Below, in pieces: positions 25,101-35,972 of a stretch of 64,000 nucleotides of DNA. Position 1 is the stretch's first letter, and each line of letters opens with the position of its first letter. The notes beneath the pieces are model-generated. The model made no database searches. It was not told the origin of the DNA and saw only the letters and a program-made list of their open reading frames with translations. The translations under genes were made by a program, and so were the position numbers. Origin of the DNA: Bactericera cockerelli. Lineage: Eukaryota; Arthropoda; Insecta; Hemiptera; Triozidae. The stretch spans positions 10,481,990 to 10,545,989 of the forward strand of contig CM044967.1 of NCBI GenBank assembly GCA_024516035.1, given 5' to 3'.

Positions 25101-28100
25101 ATACATAATTATGTACACAGATTGGCCCTGGAGTTATATTCTCCAGATAAAATTTCGTCCCTGTTTGTAATAGTAAATAAAGAAAAAATATGTATTTCTT
25201 TGTTTTTTGTATTGTGTTAACCCATTAATGCCCGCTGGTAACTTAAGTTGCTAACCGCACTTGCTAGTTAGAAACGTACCTGCTGACTAGGCAGATATTT
25301 AATTGCACTTTCTTATTGATTACACATGTTCTAGAAAGTCCCCTTGATAATTCAAAATATATTTGGTCAATATAATTTTATTATTGACCAAGCAGTATAG
25401 TGATTAGAATTTGATGGTAAGAAAGAATCTGAAAAATGCTTGACCTAACCTTGGAAAAATGCAAGTAGCTATGTACAAAATGTACAAAAATTTGTTAGAA
25501 TTCGTTTGGTAGTTTTTGATATTTGAGCATGGCAAAAATAAAAACTAGATTCAGTTGGAAATAATAACATACTGATACACAGACATAAACCCTTGGTTTT
25601 CTTAGGAGGTTATGGCATGTCTGAATATACATTGAAATCAGACTGGCAAATAAAATAATCATGTTACAGATACAAACAAACACATTACTGAAGATATGCT
25701 ATAAAAAAGAAAGAAATGTGATATGGAAACACAACAACAAAATTGTTGAGGAACATGTTTCTCAACAACTTCGTTGTGCATTTCCATATCACATTTTTTT
25801 TATCTTGAAAAATAATATCGAACAATTGTTTTTTATGCAGATGAGGAAATGACATGTTTGGGGTCTTGGCGAGAAAACTCCAATATCTATATGATTGCTC
25901 ATCTGGCGGACTCATCTTCTTATGTACCTCAGTCTGATGAGAGTCAGTACAGATGTTTCATGTTCAACAGAGATACTGCTATTAGTTTCAATATGTCACA
26001 GTCAGGAGATGCTACTTGTAATGCACTTCTTTCCCCAAATGAGGGTTCAAAAACTTTCAAGCTAACTAAAGGTAAGTACACTTGGAACTATAAAGTTGTA
26101 GTACTTTCACATAAAAAATTCTTCAACGTCTGTTGCTGTCCATGATTTTTCAAAGAGGCAATGCAGCATGTAAAGAGGATACATTGCTCCCTTTGACCAT
26201 TTGCTTGGAGTTTTAAGTATTGTACTTGGCAAAATTATAAATGTATTTTAAACATATTAATGCATTTATTGTGTCTATGTGTTGAATATAATATTGTTTA
26301 TAATTTTTTTATCACTCCGGTGATCTTCGTTTTGCATTCAAACTTTTGTTGAGTGTAATGTTGACTATGGTTTTGTATCACTCTGGTTTTGTATACAGAA
26401 AAAGTTCTGTAACAAATTATTCCTGAGATGTGTTTTACCTTTACATAAATAATAAATTCTGACACATGTACATATTTTTACATTATTAAAAAAGTCATTC
26501 ATAATTATTTCCAGCTGAAGGTGCTATTTCTAAATGTAAATTTCCAACCTATGTTGTTGAGGAGCATATTTGGCGTTCACTGGATGGCTCCAAAACTCTT
26601 GTATATATGTCAGATAACGACACATTACGAATCAATGACTCAGTTCGTGGTATGGAGATCAATATTTACTGCCAGAGTATTGAGAGTACCAATGAGCACA
26701 AACACCAGAAATATAAAGCTTTTGCGTTATCGGGATGGTAAGCAAAGTCAAATATATTTTTTTGGGTGGATTAGTGATTATCTATAATAAAAAAAAAATT
26801 ACGAGATTTAAGTTAATATGATCCCATCCTTTACTATTTTAAAATTAAAGAGACTTTTTAGATTATTACAAGTTAATTTTCTTTTGAACAGATAAACTTT
26901 TTCACCATTTTCCTAATCCAAATTTGGTAATATAGTATCATTTTTGTTGTTGTTGTATGTATATGTGAGACTTAGGGGATTGCATTATGAATATTTTTAT
27001 TTATTTCATTTTAAATATTTAATAATAAACATCACAAACATTTCCTTGTCTTGTCAAAAGCAGACAGTGAATTTATATTTTTTCGCAATATTTTCTATAC
27101 ATACAGCCATGGATACTGGTAATATTTAATTGGAAAGTAAAAATCAAAAATGTATAATTATTTTGACTGGGTCTTTAGGTCCGCAAGCCTAATCAACCTC
27201 ATTTTCAAAATGATGCTCAAGGTTGAACTTTTAAAATTAAATGAAACATCTTGGAAGAGACACTTACACCTGAAATTATCCTTACAGTTACAGCGGGTAT
27301 ATGTGTGTCAATCTATTCCACCGTGATTCCCACATTATTCAAGTGCAGTATTCAGATCGCCTTGCATCTAATCTAGAAGATGCCTGTCTATCTCCTAACA
27401 TGGATGTAATGGATTCAGAGCTGGTTACAATGATAAAAGGAGAGAAACTGCTCCATAAACCATGTCCTGAGCTTGGAAGATGGGGTCTAACAAGACAGAG
27501 CCAATTGAGCATTTATCAGTTGGTTGTGATAGTGTTGCAAGCAGTATCATGTTGACAGAAGTTGCTTCTATTGAGACAGGTAACTGGGGTATTGAGTTTT
27601 TTTTTAACAATGATAACTGTGGTTTTCTATCTAATTGTAACCCCCAAAATTCTCTTCTCCGGATTAAAAATCCTTTCCCAAGTTTTAGAACCATAAAAGT
27701 TATAAAATGTAGTTTGGATCCCATTTTTCACAACTTGTGCCCCCCTGTGTGTTATAGATTCTAGATTTACTACTTTGTTAATACTATTGGAAGCCATAGA
27801 GACTTTTAGTATCTTGATCTTTCACTTTTACGTATTTTATTAAGATAATTGCATAATAGATTAGAATTAGGGCTCTATTTTTAAAACATGAAAAATACAT
27901 GTCCTTGAATAATGTACATTAAAGGAATTGGCAGTAGCTGTAATTTTCTCCATTTTATTTCCAGGGTATCAATGTCTTGGTCACTGGGGTAGTCTCAATG
28001 ATACAGGCTACATTCTGGCGGCTCGAACCAATAAGACTGGCATTTACTGCTTCATTTATAATGGGACCAACAATTTTCTTTCTATGAGCAGAGCTCTCAA

Positions 28101-28843
28101 CTCTTGTCAATCTAGTTCCAGTGATAATTTCAACTACAGACTTTCTTATTTAGGTAAGTAATCAATATGTAGGTATGTCTTTTATTTGTGTTATGTCACA
28201 ACTTAAGTGGGTAGCACAGCATTGCGAGACTTATAACATCACTTGCCCAAATACCTCACTGCTTGCTCGTAATACAGCCACTGGTCTTTACTCGTACAAG
28301 TAACAACTCATTTTTCCTCACGGGGTTTGAGTAGATCTTGGACTACCAAGTAAAGAACAGCAGAAAATTTTATATCCTGCTGGGGATACAACTCAGGTAA
28401 CGGTTCGTGCAAGCCTTGTATACTACAGCACTCAACCAATACCCAAAGAAGGCTCGTTTCAATTTTTTTTGAAAGGTAGCTAAGAGCAGATTTGAAATAT
28501 CGCATCACTCTGTTTAGTTGTCAATTCTGTTATATTTCTCAAGTTAATCCGGTAGAGTAGAGGAAGGTTTTACAATTTACTATAATGAGTTTACTTTTAA
28601 TCACAAATCGTGTAGGAATGTTTTAAAAAGCTCATTATTGTTATCGGTGGGGTTTAATTTATTTTCAAGTCCTTATTTGAATGAATAGTTTAATTAACAG
28701 GATTACTTTCATATCGATTTAATTTACCTTTATCTTTTTCAGGTAGGTGTGTTGAAAGTACAAGCCATCTGCATTCCAGTGCTACATGTCTCCAAGCAAC
28801 AATCTTGTTCCTACTAGCTTTTACATATCCACTTCTTTTTTAA
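19157..28843 (+). CDS. secreted, probably GPI-anchored Cys-rich protein (arthropod DUF7042-7045-like family), 9 exons
   Basis: Exons: 19157-19214, 21653-21794, 22577-22656, 24749-25015, 25841-26071, 26515-26737, 27288-27579, 27965-28153, 28743-28843. Splice sites are GT-AG and phases agree. Exon 1 encodes a signal peptide (MSTFPVIPLLLFYLFSQC). The mature part starts with a CTFPSEWSGKWF motif and has many cysteines. Exons 5 and 8 carry related modules (CLGSW and CLGHW followed by spaced Cys), and exon 6 has another CKFPTYV module. The C terminus is hydrophobic (ATILFLLAFTYPLLF) after small residues (HSSA), as in GPI-anchor signals. From memory this resembles uncharacterised arthropod proteins with the DUF7042-7045 set; I could not search. 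Exon 7 here lacks one base near 27482 and shifts frame to an early TGA; the duplicate at 38509-38801 is intact there. With that base the gene is 1584 bp (527 residues). Function unknown; likely extracellular surface protein. Confidence 0.82.
19354..19482. mobile_element. 129-bp PIF/Harbinger-like MITE with TAA target duplication
   Basis: Starts GGGTGGAATTAATAGACA and ends in the mirrored TTTTAATTCTGCCC. TAA flanks both ends. It is the same family as 62679-62806 (TTA duplication). A 3-bp TAA/TTA duplication with GGGC-type ends fits PIF/Harbinger MITEs. It lies in intron 1 of the Cys-rich gene. Confidence 0.75.
19500..19920. mobile_element. cluster of further copies of the same Harbinger-like MITE
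   Basis: At least three overlapping or abutting copies can be traced. One runs about 19588-19715 (TTAGGGCAAAATTAACAGAC to GTCTATTAATTCCGCCCTAA). A diverged copy precedes it from about 19509, and a reverse-oriented copy follows to about 19840, with a partial after that. All share the ends with AATTAATAGAC and the internal CACAGAGGTATTACAAAAA. Confidence 0.65.
19947..20028 (+). other. tRNA-like sequence, probably SINE head
   Basis: An A-box-like TAGTCAAGTGGATAACGCG and a B box GGTTCAAATCC are correctly spaced. GCACTG at the start pairs perfectly with CAGTGC at the end like an acceptor stem. The anticodon arm has a 4-base loop (CTGG TAAT CCAG), so it is not a normal tRNA. A diverged relative occurs at about 54505-54640, including the following CATGAATTT and CCACnTAATAA parts, which makes a tRNA-derived SINE likely. 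Confidence 0.5.
20109..20405. mobile_element. 297-bp TTAA-flanked MITE (piggyBac-like target)
   Basis: TTAA at 20105-20108 and 20406-20409 flank inverted ends CTCTTTGCGGCAC and GTGCCGCAAAGAG. Further inverted sequence lies inside (GGTGGTCCCAAGGAGGACCA on the left against TGGTCTTTTTGGGGACCACC on the right). The TTAA target is the piggyBac hallmark. No transposase is encoded. Located in intron 1 of the Cys-rich gene. Confidence 0.8.
20743..20954. mobile_element. Harbinger-like MITE copy with internal tandem duplications
   Basis: Same family as 19354-19482. Two internal segments are expanded: a 41-bp unit containing CCTCTGTGGTGGTACGTCTT occurs twice, and a unit of about 21 bp (GGGAAAATCAGTGCTAAGTCAT) occurs about three times. 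Confidence 0.65.
21017..21044. repeat. poly(A) run
   Basis: A 28-base run of A immediately before a palindromic MITE. It may be a retroelement tail or a simple repeat; no element is recognisable upstream. Confidence 0.7.
21047..21237. mobile_element. palindromic MITE with CCAGAAAGC ends
   Basis: The left end TGGTCCAGAAAGCTTTCTCAT is mirrored at the right by GAGCTTTCTGGAATGAGG. Inner sequence CCCAAATCTCCCTTTCAACTG recurs in a related element at 31180-31345 and 42387-42552. No coding capacity. In intron 1 of the Cys-rich gene. Confidence 0.6.
23150..24480. repeat. noncoding interspersed repeat made of related tandem subunits
   Basis: The unit TTTTTTGCTCCGnTTTCAATTTTTTTCATATTTCTGGA followed by CTCCTGAGC and the AACGCGCAAATCTCGGA block occurs from about 23150 and again from about 23560. 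A related half-unit pair occurs at about 24035-24180 and 24305-24430 (CTTGCCGATACAGAATTTTT). In intron 3 of the Cys-rich gene. Contig 2 begins inside this repeat (34414 corresponds to 23190). Confidence 0.65.
23636..23661. repeat. (GTCT)n microsatellite
   Basis: Six TCTG units with one variant, inside the repeat above. The second copy is at about 34860-34885. Confidence 0.75.
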
Positions 28844-28848
28844 ATAAA
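28843..28848 (+). terminator. candidate polyadenylation signal overlapping the stop codon region of the secreted Cys-rich gene
   Basis: AATAAA begins at the last base of the TAA stop (TTTTAAATAAAC). If used, the 3' UTR would be only about 20-30 bases. Later hexamers exist downstream, so the real end may be elsewhere. The same hexamer is present in the second copy at 40065-40070. Confidence 0.3.
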
Positions 28849-29323
28849 CTGTATTCCACAGTTTAAATGTACGAAACTACAGATCTCATTTTCAAGGAAA
28901 TGTTCGACATTGAATGATCAATTGTATTAGTAATATTGTTTACAATGGTGTGATCGTTGTTGTAGCAGTGTCAGTGTAAGTTACACCGAATATTTTTGAT
29001 GGTCTCTAAACGAGATTGCTAGTAATATGTAGTTAAGGTTATCTTTCCTCAGATAAATTTGCACTTGGAAATTTTACAACATGATCTTTTCTCAGCTAAT
29101 CCTGGCCCTCTGTATTTTTCTGGATGATTTAAGTTGATTAAGATCACATGGTTATACGGATTAATACCATGTCATACTAATCAGTTGTACAATATCGTTT
29201 GATGTTTTGGATTTTGAGTAAAACATAACTATTCCATGATAAGAGGATTTTTAAAAATATATTTAAAATGTGACAAGAAAGAAAATGTGCCAAGAAACGT
29301 TATAACAAAATATATCTTCACTC

Positions 29324-29361
<38 letters not shown>

Positions 29362-31008
29362 AGATCCATTTAGGGCCAAGCCATCCTTCAAACAATAGAT
29401 GGCCTCAGTAGAAGTCGAAACATGTTGACTCCTTACCTAGTTTAATGAACTAATAAGGAAATCAGATCAAGATACCTCTTCATTTGAGGTGAAGAGTTAT
29501 CTTCATTATCAGTAGTTGATTATTTTTTTAGTCCTACCGGGACAGTAATTTGAAATAGGTCTATTATTTATTTATTATTACTAATTTTGACTCTCATTAT
29601 CACCAACAATTTTATTCACTAAAATCATTATTAGTTAGTGTCAATGAACGTTGTGTTCATCAATACCTGTACAATCAGAAATCGACTTTTTACTTGTATA
29701 CAAAGTCATTCTATGAGTGCCTTAATTTAACAGTGTATTCAAGATGATAAAATTTGCATATGTAGGTATTTTAAAATCTTTAAAGAGGACAATCTAGTTG
29801 TATATATTTTTTAGTCTCTATTAAATTTTATGTATACATATAATATATATTTTTCTAAATTAGGAAAACAAATTTTGTTCCTTTGGCAAATTGATTTGAC
29901 TACAGATAAACATTCCTATTTTTAATGGTGAATATTTTTATTGTTTGATTAATCTTTTTTTTTTTTTTTTTTTTGAGGAATTTGGTAAATATTACGTAAA
30001 CGCTAGTTTAATTAAAGTATTTGTTACCAAAACAGTCTTTATAGCATCTTACAAATTTATAAAGATTGTTTCACTCAAGCAAAACAAAAATTACTATTCA
30101 ATCATTTCTATGGCTCTTGTCCTTCAAAGACAAATTCATTATCTTCATTAGACCAGATAAATTTTATTGCATTTTGAATTTTTCGTGATATTTTACATTC
30201 AATAATATATCTAGGTCCTATTTCTCCTCAAAACTTTTTCTTCAAAGTGACATGTTTTATTTTGTTCTCTAAAATTTATAAGGTGAATGTACTTCATGAG
30301 AGTATTTTTTGATGAGATTAAATGTAAATTCTACATCTTTACACCAATTTTCATTTATTTTTTTTCTTCAGAGAAAGAGTCCTTAATTCAATATCAAAGG
30401 CAACACATGATAATATACAACAGTAAGACAAGAATTTGAATTTTCAGTTCAATATTATGAGTGGCTGCTTTTTTTTTGGCAGACCCTATATATTAATGTA
30501 CAGATAACATGTATTGAAAACATTGTCCCCTTTTATACCCCGCCTTCTTACGTGTTTTGTTACACTTCTTGAATGCAGTGACTGATTAGAAAATTTTGTA
30601 CTATCTTGAGAATAAATAAGGCCTCAATTTCAAATACAAGAAAAAACTATGGTATTTTTATTAGAAGATACAATATAAAAGCAATCATAGATTTTTCTTA
30701 AAAATTACAAGTGATACACCAGCTAACAAATCAGGCGCACCCAAGAATATTTTGCAAGGTGCTTGGGTGTCTGGGTCAAGATACTCGTTCTGGCTACTAC
30801 CTCAGAGCAGGCAAGGACCACAAAACCTTTCACTAAGTAAATTTGCTTTTGTTTCTCAGAAGGTAATGAACATTAACCGGCTGTTGCAAAGACAAACGCT
30901 CATCGGAGTGTTAGAGATCCTTTAAGCCTAATGGAGAAATTAACCAGATAAGCACTATTTTTAACCAACATTTATTACAATGAGAGTTGGAAAACATATC
31001 CCATAGTT
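28849..31008. other. intergenic stretch downstream of the Cys-rich gene (also 40071-42213)
   Basis: AT-rich, with T-runs near 29325-29355 and 29954-29973. It probably contains 3' UTR at the start. I see no gene or recognisable element. Confidence 0.5.
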
Positions 31009-31145
31009 GGGCCAAATTATGATTAAAGTTAAAATAAGCGAGGATATGCCCTCGAGTCGGAGTTTCAAGCAATCATAGCGGACTATAGACCGATGTGAGG
31101 GACAGTGGCTTATCTTAACTTTAATCCTGTTTTATGATTCGGCCC
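31009..31145. mobile_element. 137-bp inverted-repeat MITE
   Basis: Starts GGGCCAAATTATGATTAAAG and ends in the mirrored CTTTAATCCTGTTTTATGATTCGGCCC. Sequences like its right end also occur near 56487-56505 and 11595-11615, so it is a dispersed family. Confidence 0.65.
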
Positions 31146-31825
31146 TTAGGTTTAGAAAACATAGGAGGAGTATTTGACAAAACAGGCCCTCGTTCCAGAA
31201 AGCACTCTCATTCTCAATTCCCAAATCTCCCTTTCAACTGTCTCACAACGCACTTTGATTGGTAAATTTGAACGCAATAAGCAATAACCAATCAGAGTTC
31301 GTTGTATGACGGTTGAAAAGGAGATTTTGAGAGTGGAGACTGTTACTGCAATGGGGCATAGGTCTTCCAATTACAAATTGTGATCAATGAACCTTAACCA
31401 ATCACAAAAAGACTTATTGACAGCAAGATATTTTAGGAGGGTGGAATTTTTAGCACTTTTATCAATTATTACCTTCACCAAGTCAATATCCACAGACTAA
31501 AAAAGATGCATTTGATCATCCTAACAGAAACATACAAATTGACATTTGAATACATGAATGAATTAACTAAAAATATTACAGTTAAATATACATATTAACA
31601 CTAATAAAATAATAGATAATAATAGACTTTATGTATGCTACCTGAAAAGCACACAAAAGCCTTTCGGTGTCACTATTATAAGTTGTCAAAAAATAAGGAA
31701 AATTCCTTACTTTTGGTTGGTAAGTTGACACATTCCCTGCACTACCGGAATTTCCAGATTTGGCCTATAACAACACGGAAAAAATATGAGATGGTTGAGT
31801 ATCGAAATGATTTATTTTCATACTA

Positions 31826-32512
31826 CAGGGTGGCGCAGTGCGCATGACCACATTTAAAATTGTTGCATTGCGTTTAATATTTGAGTTAAGATATTGAAAT
31901 AAAAAGTATTTTGTAGAAAAATGTGGAAGTTTATTCTACATGAGTCAGTTTTTCAAGTTTGAAAGATGATGTCCGACAAATGACGTTCTTGTCGAGTTCG
32001 AGATGCACATTCTTCGAGACGCTCGCTAAAGACACAATACATAATATGGTTCCAACAAGACGGTGCCATTGTACACACGGCAAGAGTGTCCATGGATCTT
32101 GTGCGTCAAATTTTTTCCCGGTCGTGTGATTTCCCGGAATGGTGACCCCGACTGTGGCCCCGACGCTCATCCGACCTGACTCCGTGTGATTTTTTAGGGG
32201 ATATCTAAAGTCTAAGAATTATGTCGACAAACCTCGTAGCGTTGCTGACCTGAAGGACTATATCCACCGTGAAATCGCTCGGATTCCTGACGAGATTTGG
32301 TGAACGTGATGCACAACTTTAGCGGACGTATCGCAGAATGTGTAACAAGGACGTCATCTGTCGGACATCATCTTTCAAACTTGAAAAACTGACTCATGTA
32401 AAATAAACTTTCACATTTTTTCTACAAAATACTTTTTATTTTAATATCTTAACTCAAATATTAAACGCATGGCAACAATTTCAAATGTGGTCATGCGCAC
32501 TGCGCCACCCTG
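31826..32512 (+). mobile_element. 687-bp mariner-like element with long inverted repeats and transposase remnant
   Basis: TA at 31824-31825 and 32513-32514 flank ends CAGGGTGGCGCAGTGCGC and GCGCACTGCGCCACCCTG. The terminal inverted repeats are about 170 bp and include the AAGTTTGAAAGATGATGTCC segment. The centre (about 32035-32330, plus strand, more than one frame) encodes pieces such as WFQQDGAIVHTARVSMDLVR, then SDLTPCDFF, then a GYLKSKNYVDKPR-like part. These are the second catalytic Asp region and C-terminal part of insect mariner-type transposases. The N-terminal half is missing and the frame is broken, so the copy is inactive. Confidence 0.85.
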
Positions 32513-32639
32513 TACATATATCATTGGCTATTAACTTATTAATAAATATGGTTATAACGATCATTGAAACACCTGTTGTAAGAAAAAAACATGAGCCACA
32601 AAAGTCGTCATAAACTAGATTAAGTTTATAACCTGTATA

Positions 32640-34313
32640 CAGGGTGTCCCGTATACAGATGCAAATATTTTGAGGGTAGGTTCAGCCCACCGTGGACTAT
32701 CATATGAGCGAAACTTGCAGTGGGGCATTTGGCTTCGTTAAAGAGTTATGGCCAAATCCCTGTTTTTCCCACAGGTCTAGAGGTCACTTAGATCGATGTA
32801 CGTTTTTAAAGAAATGGTAGCCAGTAAGTAATTTTTGACTTCATGTATGGATAGTCATGCATATTTCCCTTGAAATGCAGTTGGTTGCATGAAAAAATAT
32901 TGAAAGACCAGAGAGATATTTAATCATAAGTTCAATACTTTTCTAAAATTTGATTTTTCCCTGTTTTCCCTTTCGTGAATTTAGAGTACTTCTACAATTG
33001 CAATTCTGCGTATCACTAGGTAAAAAAATACCCTTTGTTATTTTGTTTCAATAAATACAAAGTTCTTTCAGACGCGTGAAGGAACGAATGAGATACGCCT
33101 TATCAAACGGCACCAGAAGGAGAGAAACACATCTTTCAAATTTTGAATCTGGGCGCTATTGCATTTTGAAGAACACTCGATGCCTGAAGCGGTCTGTGTG
33201 ACTATTTTTGTGCCAACTGCAAGTTATAAATGAAAATTTTCTGAGTACAATTAGTTCTATTAACCAACTATATCAATCAAATCTAATAGTTCTGTTAAAA
33301 TAACAAGGCGATCAATTTGTTCGGTGGAAGAGAAAGCCACAAGCTTTAAACCTCGCCCTTGGTTCGCTACATATTCTTTTGGGTTCTTTTCATTTCATGT
33401 CCTGTGTTGCAGAATGTATCATGTTTGTAGTTTATCAATAAACTACAAACATGTATCACTGTATCACCACCCTTGATCAGTCTTTGTTTATATTTATTTC
33501 ACAAATTGTTACCATGTTCATTGTAAAAAAAAAAAATGTAAATAAAGCTTGGTCCAATTGTTTATAAAATAAAAATAAAGTATTAATAATAATAGTAACC
33601 TTAAGGTTGGATGTTCGAGTTTTACCTAAGGTTAATTTTCGGCACTATTTGTTATGTTTTTGATTTATCATGATTGTGATAAACACAAAAATGATATTTT
33701 TAATTTTACTTCTAAAAATAAAATCATAATTTTTGTTGGTAGCGCAGAGTCTTTCTCCATGTGTATTCTTTTTCCATAATTACACCACTGGTTGCTGCTT
33801 TCGTTGCAGCCTCTCTCATTTTTCCTCATGATAACCCTGTGATTCCGTAACCCCATTCACATAAAAGTTCACACCGACCGACCACTGTGAATGATCAATT
33901 TCCCTCTGTTAAACATCCCAGACCAGTGTATTTATACCTCAAATTACGCGCCAATTCTGTTAAAATTCAGCCAACTTTGAATTTTCCATCATGATTCAGA
34001 AGTGTTTTTTGAGCTTTGTGTGTACTGCGTTCCATGATCTTTAAGGTAATATAAAGGAGCTTTCTTTTTTATAAAACTAAACATAATAGGGTATTTTTTT
34101 AACTAGTGATACGCAGAATTGCAATTGTAGAAGTTCTCTAAATTCACGAAAGGGAAAACAGGGAAAAATCAAATTTTAGAAAAGTATTGAACTTATGATT
34201 AAATATCTCTGTGGTCTTTCAATATTTTTTTATGCAACCAACTGCATTTCAAGGGAAAAAATGCATGACTATCCATACATGAAGTCAAAAATTACTTACT
34301 GGCTATCATTTCT
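32640..34313. mobile_element. fold-back element cut by the assembly gap
   Basis: The left arm starts CAGGGTGTCCCGTATACAG. The right arm begins near 34090 and is interrupted at 34313 by the gap. The full version is at 43847-45689. Confidence 0.8.
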
Positions 34314-34413
34314 NNNNNNNNNNNNNNNNNNNNNNNNNNNNNNNNNNNNNNNNNNNNNNNNNNNNNNNNNNNNNNNNNNNNNNNNNNNNNNNNNNNNNNN
34401 NNNNNNNNNNNNN
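34314..34413. other. assembly gap of exactly 100 N
   Basis: One hundred N, the usual placeholder for a gap of unknown size. It joins two contigs whose ends contain the same 11.1 kb. Confidence 0.99.
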
Positions 34414-35972
34414 TATCTTAACCTCCTGAGCCAGACGTTTCTTAACTTTGGTTTTGTGTCTGTATTCTGTTAAAAATATTAATTGTAACGCGCAAATCTC
34501 GGAAACTACTGAACAGATTTCGATCAAATTTTGTACACAAATAGGAGACGTTCTGTAGATGGTCCCATTTTAAATTAATCAATTTTGCTTTAGCGGTTCT
34601 GTGTGAAAGAGACGCCTGACCACTAACTTTTTACTTAAACGCTCATATCTCGTCAACGGCACCCCCGATTTTGTTTGTTTATGCATATTAACATTTTACA
34701 TAGGCTATTTATAATTATTACTTCCGAGAAATTTCTAATATTAGAAATCGGAAGTATTGTGTTCGTTTTTGTAAAAAAAAATATTTTTTTGCTCCGGTTT
34801 CAATTTTTTTCATATTTCTGGACGTTTCATAACCTCCTGAGCAAATTTGGTTTTGTGTCCGTCTGTCTGTCTGTCTGTCGGTCTGTTAAAACGATTCCTT
34901 GTAACGCGCAAATCTCGGAAACTCGCGCAAATCTCGGATACTACTCGACCGATTTTGATGAAATTTTGTACACATCTAGGAGTTATTCTGTAGATGGTCC
35001 CATTTTAAATTCATCGAATTCGTACTAGCGGCTCTGGGTGAAAGAGACCATGCGCCTGACCACTAACTTTTTACTTAAATGCTTATATCTCGTGAACGGT
35101 ACACCCGATTTTGATGAAATTTTGTATGTATATGCATATTATTGTTTTACACAGGCTTTTTATATTTTATTTTTAATTAGTTATAATTTGACTCTGATAT
35201 TTAAGAAAATCCGAAATTTTGGACAATAAAGTCAAAAAATAAGAACCACGACTTGCCGATACAGAATTTTTGTAGAATCTAGAATGTATAAAAAACGGTT
35301 TTCTACCATATAAAACAAATTTGAAGAAAATCGGTTCAGCCGTTTTGGAGATACAAGTAATTTAGTATAAAAACTCAAAATTCGCACGTGTACACAATGT
35401 GAAACAATCACGCGGAAGTATTGTGTCCATAATTGGCAGTGTTTTTTTTAATAAATTATGATTTAGCTCTGATATTTAAGAAAATTAAAAAACAAAAACA
35501 AAAAAGTGAGAAAAAAAGAGGTCTTCGACTTGCCGATACAGAATTTTTTTTTTTGTAGAATCTAGAATGTAAGAAAAATAGTATTCTACCATATAAAACA
35601 AATTAGAAGAAAATCAGTTTAGCTGTTTTGGAGGTACAAGTGCTTTAGTACATGTGAAACAATCACGAGGAAGTCCATAATTGGCAGTGTTTTTTGTTAT
35701 CATCTGAGCAAACAGCAGTGTGCCAAGTAATTTCTTTCTTTGATTCAGTGTAAATTTTTAATGCTTTTGAGGGCTCAATTAAGGGCACAGCTAGTGTGCC
35801 TTTAATTGCGTCCTCAATTGTATTTTACAAGCATGCCTTTAAGTGAACTATGTATAACTGTTTAAACTAGATAAATTTACTCTAAAAAGAGTAAGTACTT
35901 AGTATATCTGAACTATTGTGCTCATTATGCTGGAAACAAAACAGTAATTGTAAATGTGATTATTCATTTCAG

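Larger units (their letters stand above)
23190..34313. repeat. first copy of an 11.1-kb near-identical direct duplication
   Basis: Matches 34414-45519 throughout, with scattered small indels, mostly in homopolymers (for example the T-run near 29325-29355 is about twice as long as at 40550-40565). It ends exactly at the N gap. Confidence 0.95.

Noticed and set aside
31931..32170. 79-codon minus-strand open frame in the mariner-like element
   Set aside because: It is the reverse of the transposase remnant, which reads on the plus strand.
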